A stretch of DNA of 64,000 nt, taken from positions 1 through 64,000 of the forward strand of contig ONIZ01000003.1 of the NCBI GenBank assembly GCA_900317975.1. The letters run 5' to 3'. This document shows, in pieces, positions 58,806-64,000 of this stretch. Below the pieces are notes generated by a model. That model was not told where the DNA came from. It saw nothing but the letters and a program-made list of their open reading frames with translations, and did no database searches. Both the position numbers and the translations under genes were made by a program. The stretch is from an uncultured Bacillota bacterium. GTDB taxonomy: Bacteria > Bacillota_I > Bacilli_A > RF39 > UBA660. Each line of letters begins with the position of its first letter. The stretch's first letter is position 1.

Positions 58806-60860
58806 TTATTCACCTAACAAACTTTGTGCATCAGCAAGAACTTTAGCAAGATTATTACTTCCTTCTACTTGTGCTCTTAAATCAGCTAATTCTTTAGTTT
58901 GATTTTTAATAGTAGATTCTTTTTCATTAATCTTACTTTCAAGCGTTTCCATTTGAGCTTTTAATTTAGTAATTTCAACCTCATAATTTTGAATTGAAGA
59001 TTTTACCTTCTCACGATCACTTCTTGCTTTATCAACAACTTTTTTATTTAAATCAGTTAACTCAGTAACTTGATTTTTATATTGATTTAATTCATCCTTT
59101 TGATTCTTATTAGCCTCTATTAATCTAGTAATTGTATCAACAGCATTATTCATAATACTAGAACTATTAGTAGAAATTGAATCTTTTTTAGGAACATATC
59201 TATAAGTATCATCTAATACTGATGAAGTATCACTATTTAAGAAATCATCGATTTCACTATCACCATTTAATAATTCATCTACAGAATCATCATCTATCTT
59301 AGCAGGCTCATCATCTATTTTTACAGCTTCCTCTTCTTCTTTATCTTCAGTTACACCTTCTTGAACATCTTCATCGTTTTCTTCAGAAGAATCTTCAACA
59401 TCAGTAACTTCTTCATCAGATTCTTTCTTAGAATCAATACCAGCAGTTAAATCAGCTAATATGTCTTCAGAATTTAAATCATCACCAAATTCTTCGGCAT
59501 TTTCATCTTTTTCTTCATTTTTTTTGCTATTTTCTGAAGTTTCTTCTGAACTATCGTCCGCTTTAATCTCTTCTTTAGATTCTTCAGCAGATTTGTCTTC
59601 AACATCAGTAGACTCATCACTAGTTTCATCTTTAACATCTAAAGCACCAGTTAAACCAGCTAATAAATCAGCAGCACTTACATCTTCTTTAGGTTCTTCA
59701 ACATCATCTGCTTTCTCTTCAGTTTCTTCTTTATCTTCAGAAGTCTCTTCTGTACTATCTTCTTCTTTAATTTCTTCTTGTTTTTCTTCTTTATCTTGAG
59801 AATCTACCTCAGTCTCATTATTATTTGTACTCTCAGAAGCATCTTCTTTTTCTATAGAAGTATCAACAACAGAGTCTATACTAGTTGGAACTTCTCCATC
59901 ATTCATTTCATCTATTGCCTTTGCAGGAATGGCTGTATAACCATCTTCACTATCTTCTTTTCTTGCCTCAGTCTTCTCTTCTACCTTTTCCTCATTAGCA
60001 GCAGGAGCTTCATTAGTTTCCTCTTTAGCCTCTTCAGATACAGCATTCATTGGAGGAACTACTACTCCAACAGGAACAGAAGGAGTACTTTCAATTGAAG
60101 AATCTTCAGGTACTTCAGGAACAGCAGGAATTTCAGGTACTGCAGGACCCAATTTAGTAATGTTTTCATTCATAGCATTATCAATATTTTCTTTATTAAC
60201 ACTAGCATCAGTAACATCTAACTTATTATCAGAACTTAAATTACTAGGAATACTAGCATCAACATTAGTAGTATCATTAAATTGCATTGAAGTTAATGAT
60301 AAACTATCTACACCAGAAGTTTGAACATTATCACTTAAATAGATAGTGTCCCCTCTTTTATTTAAAGCTATAAAACTATAATACTTATCATTTAATAAAT
60401 TTTTACCACTAATATCAAATAAAGATGCTTCACTAAATTGATCATTAAATATAAATCTAGCATCACTACCCATCTGAGTAGTCATCTTCTCTTTTATAGC
60501 AGCACTATTACTAACTAATTTAGTTGCAGCAAGCGGATCTTTTCTATTCTTTAGAGCCTCTACAACACTAGGAGATGTCGGATTAGCTTTTTCAACCAAA
60601 AGAATATCTTTAGTAATTAACTTAATTGATTTATTAACACAATCAATAACAATATTTCCATCACTATTAATTACACCTATATTAGCAGGTACAACACTAT
60701 GATCTATAGCTTCTACTAAAGCAGAAGTTACAATAATATTATTATTAGATAATTTTCTATCATTTATAAAATAATATTGTTTTCCTTCATCAGTAATACC
60801 ATATGTACAAACAATATCACTACGATCTTTGTATTTTACTAATCCCTTTTGTATCTTCAT
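58806..60860 (-). CDS. Acidic, coiled-coil cytoplasmic protein, unknown
   Basis: 684 aa, not recognised. An N-terminal globular domain (about 1-215), an extremely Glu/Asp/Ser-rich central region (about 220-560), and a C-terminal coiled coil (about 590-680). The centre has a duplicated unit: SAADLLAGLTGALD...STDVED and SEDILADLTAGIDS...VTDVED. No signal peptide or membrane helix. ATG 60860 follows AGGTGG; the GTG extension is unlikely. Has a good promoter divergent from the gene at 60992. Confidence 0.7.
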   Translation of the reverse strand: MKIQKGLVKYKDRSDIVCTYGITDEGKQYYFINDRKLSNNNIIVTSALVEAIDHSVVPANIGVINSDGNIVIDCVNKSIKLITKDILLVEKANPTSPSVVEALKNRKDPLAATKLVSNSAAIKEKMTTQMGSDARFIFNDQFSEASLFDISGKNLLNDKYYSFIALNKRGDTIYLSDNVQTSGVDSLSLTSMQFNDTTNVDASIPSNLSSDNKLDVTDASVNKENIDNAMNENITKLGPAVPEIPAVPEVPEDSSIESTPSVPVGVVVPPMNAVSEEAKEETNEAPAANEEKVEEKTEARKEDSEDGYTAIPAKAIDEMNDGEVPTSIDSVVDTSIEKEDASESTNNNETEVDSQDKEEKQEEIKEEDSTEETSEDKEETEEKADDVEEPKEDVSAADLLAGLTGALDVKDETSDESTDVEDKSAEESKEEIKADDSSEETSENSKKNEEKDENAEEFGDDLNSEDILADLTAGIDSKKESDEEVTDVEDSSEENDEDVQEGVTEDKEEEEAVKIDDEPAKIDDDSVDELLNGDSEIDDFLNSDTSSVLDDTYRYVPKKDSISTNSSSIMNNAVDTITRLIEANKNQKDELNQYKNQVTELTDLNKKVVDKARSDREKVKSSIQNYEVEITKLKAQMETLESKINEKESTIKNQTKELADLRAQVEGSNNLAKVLADAQSLLGE

Positions 60861-60898
60861 TAAAAACACCACCTAAATATTCTTTTCCTATCATAACA

Positions 60899-60927
60899 AT
60901 AATATCACAACCAAAATACTAAATCAA
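60899..60927 (-). promoter_or_regulatory. Promoter of acidic coiled-coil gene
   Basis: TTGATT (60922-60927), 17-base spacer, TGATATTAT with TATTAT at 60899-60904 on the minus strand. Confidence 0.65.
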
Positions 60928-60946
60928 TAAATTTAAGACATTTTGG

Positions 60947-60975
60947 TTGAAATAAATATACCATTTCGATAAAAT
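60947..60975 (+). promoter_or_regulatory. Promoter of plus-strand gene 60992 and HIT gene
   Basis: TTGAAA (60947-60952), 17-base spacer, TAAAAT (60970-60975) on the plus strand. It marks the switch in gene polarity. Confidence 0.65.
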
Positions 60976-60991
60976 AATGATGGGTGTTAAA

Positions 60992-61738
60992 ATGAAGAAA
61001 TTAAAAATACAATATACTATATTTGTAATGTTCATATGTATAGCATTTGGATCAATAATCTTAACAGAAAAGTTAAGACCTATAAGAAATGGTGATATAG
61101 ATAAAAAATTACAAGTATATATAGAAGAAAAATATAAAGATTTAAAAGAAGAAATAAAAACAGAAGATACATACTACGCTAATTTAAAATATAATAAAAA
61201 AGTAATAAATAAAAATAATAATTATTATTATTTTATGATTTATTATGAAAATAAAAAAATAACTGATACATACAAAAAAGATTATGTTGAAGGAAAAACT
61301 TTCTTAAAACATATTGAAAAAGAAATAAAAAAACAAATAAATGAAAAAGTCAAAGGAAATTATGAAGTAACTATAAATACTAAACTAAATAAGTTTAATG
61401 ATGAAATCAAAGAAAAAATAATAAAAGAAGATAATTTAAAATCATTAAAAATATATAATTTAGAAATTAAATTTAAAACTCCATTAGAAGAACAAAATGT
61501 AACAAATCAAATAATTGCTAAAATGGATAAACTAGAAAAAAATGGCATTTATCCTAAGACATATTCTATAATAATAACTGATAAAGAAGATAATACAAAA
61601 TCAGTGAAAATATCAGGCTTAACTAATGAAATAATTAAGAGTGAGAACTTTATTAACATAATAAGCGATATAATTAATAACAATATAGATAGCGAATTAA
61701 TAAAAGAAAATAATATTCAATATGAATATTTAAATTAG
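60992..61738 (+). CDS. Membrane-anchored extracytoplasmic protein, unknown
   Basis: 248 aa, not recognised. A short basic head, one N-terminal helix (about 8-25, FVMFICIAFGSIILT), then a Lys/Ile/Asn-rich extracytoplasmic domain with no Cys. ATG 60992 is chosen because GGGTG lies just upstream and the promoter's likely start point falls near 60982; the ATG at 60977 would precede it. Nine bases before the HIT gene. Confidence 0.68.
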   Translation: MKKLKIQYTIFVMFICIAFGSIILTEKLRPIRNGDIDKKLQVYIEEKYKDLKEEIKTEDTYYANLKYNKKVINKNNNYYYFMIYYENKKITDTYKKDYVEGKTFLKHIEKEIKKQINEKVKGNYEVTINTKLNKFNDEIKEKIIKEDNLKSLKIYNLEIKFKTPLEEQNVTNQIIAKMDKLEKNGIYPKTYSIIITDKEDNTKSVKISGLTNEIIKSENFINIISDIINNNIDSELIKENNIQYEYLN

Positions 61739-61747
61739 GAGGTATAT

Positions 61748-62140
61748 ATGGAAGATTGTTTATTTTGTAAAATAATAGAAGGTGAAATTCCTTCAAAAAC
61801 TATTTATGAAGATGAAATTGTTAAAGTTATGATGGATATAAATCCTATATCAGATGGTCATTTGCTAGTATTACCTAAAAAACACAATAAAGATTTATTA
61901 GATTTAGATGATGAAACAGCTCTACATATTAAAAAGATCATTGTAGAAATACTAATTCCTAAATTAAAGAACAAATTAAACTGTGAAGGAGTAACTATTT
62001 GTCAAAACAATGGATTAGGTCAAGAAATAAAACATTTTCATGTTCATCTAATACCAAGATATGAAAATGATAATATAAATATGAACAGTAAAGAAAATAT
62101 TGAAAATTTAGAAGAAATATATAATAAATTAATGGACTAA
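61748..62140 (+). CDS. HIT family nucleotide hydrolase
   Basis: A 130-aa histidine-triad protein (Hit/YhaE type) hydrolysing nucleoside phosphoramidates or dinucleotides. N-terminal zinc-type DCLFCKIIEGEIPS, then INPISDGHLLVLPKKH and the triad HFHVHLIPR (His96, 98, 100). AGGAGG ribosome site. In many Firmicutes hit lies next to prsA, as here. Confidence 0.94.
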   Translation: MEDCLFCKIIEGEIPSKTIYEDEIVKVMMDINPISDGHLLVLPKKHNKDLLDLDDETALHIKKIIVEILIPKLKNKLNCEGVTICQNNGLGQEIKHFHVHLIPRYENDNINMNSKENIENLEEIYNKLMD

Positions 62141-62160
62141 AACTAAAAAATTTGTTAGTA

Positions 62161-62166
62161 TATAAT
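62161..62166 (+). promoter_or_regulatory. -10 box for prsA
   Basis: TATAAT on the plus strand, 26 bases upstream of the ATG; no good -35. Confidence 0.35.
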
Positions 62167-62191
62167 ATAGTTTATTAAACAGGGAGGATAT

Positions 62192-63187
62192 ATGAATAAG
62201 AAAATATTATTAGGAGCAGTTGCTACTCTAGGATTATTAACATTAACTGGATGCGGAAAAAGCGCTGAAGTTGATAGCAAAAATATTATAGAAATGGATG
62301 GAGCTAAAGTAAGTGCTCAAGAGTTCTTTGATGATATCAAAGAAAAACATATAAAAGAATTAATTGATAAGATGGATCATAAACTATTAGATGATGAATA
62401 TAAAGAAACAGATGAAGAAGACAGATATGTTGAAGAACAAATTAATACATTAAAAACAACTTATGCAAATGGTGATGATGAAACATTTAAATCAATAATA
62501 TCTAGTTATTTTGGAGTAGATACAATAAAAGAATTAGAAGATAATATTAGAATTGAATATAAAAGAGAACAAGCAATAAATGATTATATTGAAAAAAATA
62601 TAAGTGATAAAGAAGTTGAAAATTACTATAACACTTACACTTCAGGAGAAATAACAGCTTCACACATTTTAATCAAATCAGATGCTAAATCAACTGATTC
62701 AGCTGAAGCACAAGCTAAAGCAGAAGAAAAAGCTAAAAAAGAAGCAGAAAAAATAATTAAAGAGTTAGAAGATGGAGCAGATTTTGCAGAATTAGCTAAA
62801 AAATACTCAGATGATGAAGCTACTGCTAAAAACGGTGGTTCTCTTGGAAAATTCTCACCTGATGATATGGTTGAACAATTTGCCGCAGCAGTTAAAGAAT
62901 TAAAAGTAAATGAATATACTAAGAAACCAGTAAAAACAACATATGGATATCACATAATATTAAAAACAGCAGAAGATGATAAACCAGAATTAAAAGATGC
63001 AGAAAAAGATATAAGAGAAAAATTAAGAGAGCAAAAATTAAATTCAGATAAAACATTATATTATAAATCATTAAAAGAATTTAGAGAAAGCAAAGGTCTA
63101 AAATTCGGAGATACAACAATGAAAAAAGCATATGATGATTATATGGATACCTTAATTAAGAATGCATCTGGAACTACTGAACAATAA
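62192..63187 (+). CDS. prsA: Foldase lipoprotein PrsA (parvulin peptidyl-prolyl isomerase)
   Basis: 331 aa. Lipoprotein signal with lipobox LTGC (Cys21), a charged N-terminal chaperone region, a parvulin PPIase domain (about 150-260; ASHILIKSD, KKYSDDEATAKNGGSLGKF, TTYGYHIILK) and a C-terminal helical region. Acts outside the membrane to fold secreted proteins, likely including the large surface proteins here. GGGAGG ribosome site, own -10 and terminator. Confidence 0.95.
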   Translation: MNKKILLGAVATLGLLTLTGCGKSAEVDSKNIIEMDGAKVSAQEFFDDIKEKHIKELIDKMDHKLLDDEYKETDEEDRYVEEQINTLKTTYANGDDETFKSIISSYFGVDTIKELEDNIRIEYKREQAINDYIEKNISDKEVENYYNTYTSGEITASHILIKSDAKSTDSAEAQAKAEEKAKKEAEKIIKELEDGADFAELAKKYSDDEATAKNGGSLGKFSPDDMVEQFAAAVKELKVNEYTKKPVKTTYGYHIILKTAEDDKPELKDAEKDIREKLREQKLNSDKTLYYKSLKEFRESKGLKFGDTTMKKAYDDYMDTLIKNASGTTEQ

Positions 63188-63189
63188 TG

Positions 63190-63219
63190 AAAAAAGCACT
63201 ATAAGTGCTTTTTATTTTT
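63190..63219 (+). terminator. Bidirectional terminator after prsA
   Basis: 10-bp stem AAAAAGCACT/AGTGCTTTTT (63191-63200, 63204-63213) with T on both sides. Also serves the converging gene at 63212. Confidence 0.88.
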
Positions 63220-64000
63220 CGTATTTATAAATATAATATCCATCTTTACCCTTATAAACAGGTTTATAATGCTCATTATTTTTAAGATAAATAAATATCT
63301 GTTGAGAATCATTAACTAAATAATAATCAAATTTATATTTAGAAATTAACTTTTCATATTCACTATGACATATTGAAATATCAATATAATCTTTATAATT
63401 ATAGTCACTATATAAATCTGCTCTACCATCAATGAACACTTTAATATTATTATAAATTAATTCTCCCCCATCCCCATATAGATTAAATAATCTATCAGGT
63501 TTAATCTCCTTTATCTTATTAATAGTTTCTTCATTAATTTTTTTCTTATTAACATTAGTAACAATTCTATCAAAAGCAAATATAAATAATAATAAATAGA
63601 GCGAAGCCAATCCTATAAAAATAAATTCCGTAAATTTATCATCTTTTCTAGCTCCAATATAATAAAATACTATAAAACTCATAATAATATATGTATATGA
63701 CCAAAATCTAATACTTTTTAATCCTAAATAAATAGATATTAAAAATAACATTAAATCAATAAATCTTATTTTCTTTTTACTAAGTATAAATATCATTAAT
63801 ATAAAGAAAATAAATATATAATACATTAAATGAGAATTATCACTTAAACTAGTATTTCTCCATTCACTTATAGTACTAATCATTAAACTATTACCCATAT
63901 TAATATATGGATAAATAAACATCTTAAAACCATGAGGATTAATATTAACACACAACATACAAACTAAAGCTATTAATAAAAATACAATTCTTTGTTTAAT
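63212..64000 (-). CDS. Polytopic membrane protein, C-terminal part (runs off right edge)
   Basis: The frame stays open to base 64000, so the N-terminus is outside the window; 262 codons are visible. NINPHGFKMFIYPYINM and ISTISEWRNT, several membrane helices, then a soluble C-terminal domain with NLYGDGGELIYNNIKVFIDG and RADLYSDY. The NPxG...EW and FIDGRADLY segments recall large uncharacterised membrane proteins related to lipid-linked-sugar glycosyltransferases (inference). The ATG at 63958 is internal, not the start. Confidence 0.7.
   Translation of the reverse strand: MKQRIVFLLIALVCMLCVNINPHGFKMFIYPYINMGNSLMISTISEWRNTSLSDNSHLMYYIFIFFILMIFILSKKKIRFIDLMLFLISIYLGLKSIRFWSYTYIIMSFIVFYYIGARKDDKFTEFIFIGLASLYLLLFIFAFDRIVTNVNKKKINEETINKIKEIKPDRLFNLYGDGGELIYNNIKVFIDGRADLYSDYNYKDYIDISICHSEYEKLISKYKFDYYLVNDSQQIFIYLKNNEHYKPVYKGKDGYYIYKYEK

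Noticed and set aside
59461-59799. 112-aa Ser-rich plus-strand frame
   Set aside because: Shadow of the Glu/Asp/Ser-rich repeats of the minus-strand acidic protein.
59200-60100. DNA-level direct repeats or CRISPR-like array
   Set aside because: The repetition follows codons of an acidic protein; unit lengths vary and no spacers exist.
1-64000. Mycoplasma-type genetic code (TGA as Trp)
   Set aside because: TGA clearly ends several genes, such as rlmN, rsgA and ssb, at conserved C-terminal lengths, and Trp is encoded by TGG.

Overview
The window comes from a very AT-rich, low-GC Gram-positive bacterium (Bacillota, Bacilli-like), probably an uncultured gut lineage near the RF39/Erysipelotrichia branch. 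The sequence evidence is as follows. There are AGGTGA or GGAGG ribosome sites and sigma-A promoters, many with an extended TGNTATAAT -10 box. Two T-box leaders are present. The gene families ScpAB, PrkC/Stp, KhpA, RicA-like, DUF1292, YdjGHI and SufCDSUB are typical of Firmicutes. Two sortases, an LTA-synthase-like enzyme and UppS imply a walled cell, so this is not a Mycoplasma; TGA is used as a stop (for example in the ATGA overlaps). The taxonomic placement is inference.

Layout. Almost everything from 1 to 60.9 kb is on the minus strand, except RNHCP (2913), a 249-aa unknown (17892) and an ssb (48602). Polarity flips at about 60.9 kb. In order: a partial secreted protein, scpB-scpA, a possible small RNA, patatin, dut, tex, a 3D-domain wall protein and a Ca-type P-ATPase (1-9.2 kb). 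Then comes the signalling/translation cluster rlmN-stp-prkC-rsgA-rpe (10.2-15.2 kb), separated from fmt (19.4 kb) and priA (21.8 kb) by lineage-specific genes. Next are a class B sortase, rseP, uppS-cdsA, rpsP-khpA, a coiled-coil/DUF1292 pair, miaB with a RicA-like gene, an LTA-synthase-like gene and T-box-controlled proS (24-34.9 kb). After these come an ankyrin protein, ydjG-ydjH-ydjI, and T-box-DUF1653-serS (35-40.8 kb).

The most unusual block is 40.8-46.1 kb. It holds two tandem paralogous membrane proteins, a membrane-anchored SGNH-fold protein whose catalytic Ser and His are both replaced, a polytopic membrane protein, a sortase whose catalytic Arg position is Gln, and a surface protein with Cys and Gln residues placed as in thioester adhesins plus a VPDTA sorting-like C-terminus. 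Pyrimidine salvage (pdp, tdk) and an ssb that appears to start at AUC follow. Then comes an iron-sulfur operon sufC-sufD-sufS-sufU-X-sufB with a strongly shortened SufD and an unknown inserted protein (49.1-53.9 kb). The window ends with a 1544-aa NPVTG surface protein, an acidic coiled-coil protein, and a plus-strand set (membrane protein, HIT, PrsA), plus the C-terminal part of a membrane protein running off the right edge.

How the genes may work together: SrtB could anchor the NPVTG giant protein, and the variant sortase could act on the adjacent thioester protein. PrsA, RseP, PrkC/Stp, UppS and CdsA, the LTA-synthase-like enzyme and the 3D protein together make up an envelope-building and envelope-sensing set. 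No transposon, prophage, CRISPR, rRNA or tRNA was found. Many terminators fold around the stop codon of the gene they end, giving a compact genome.
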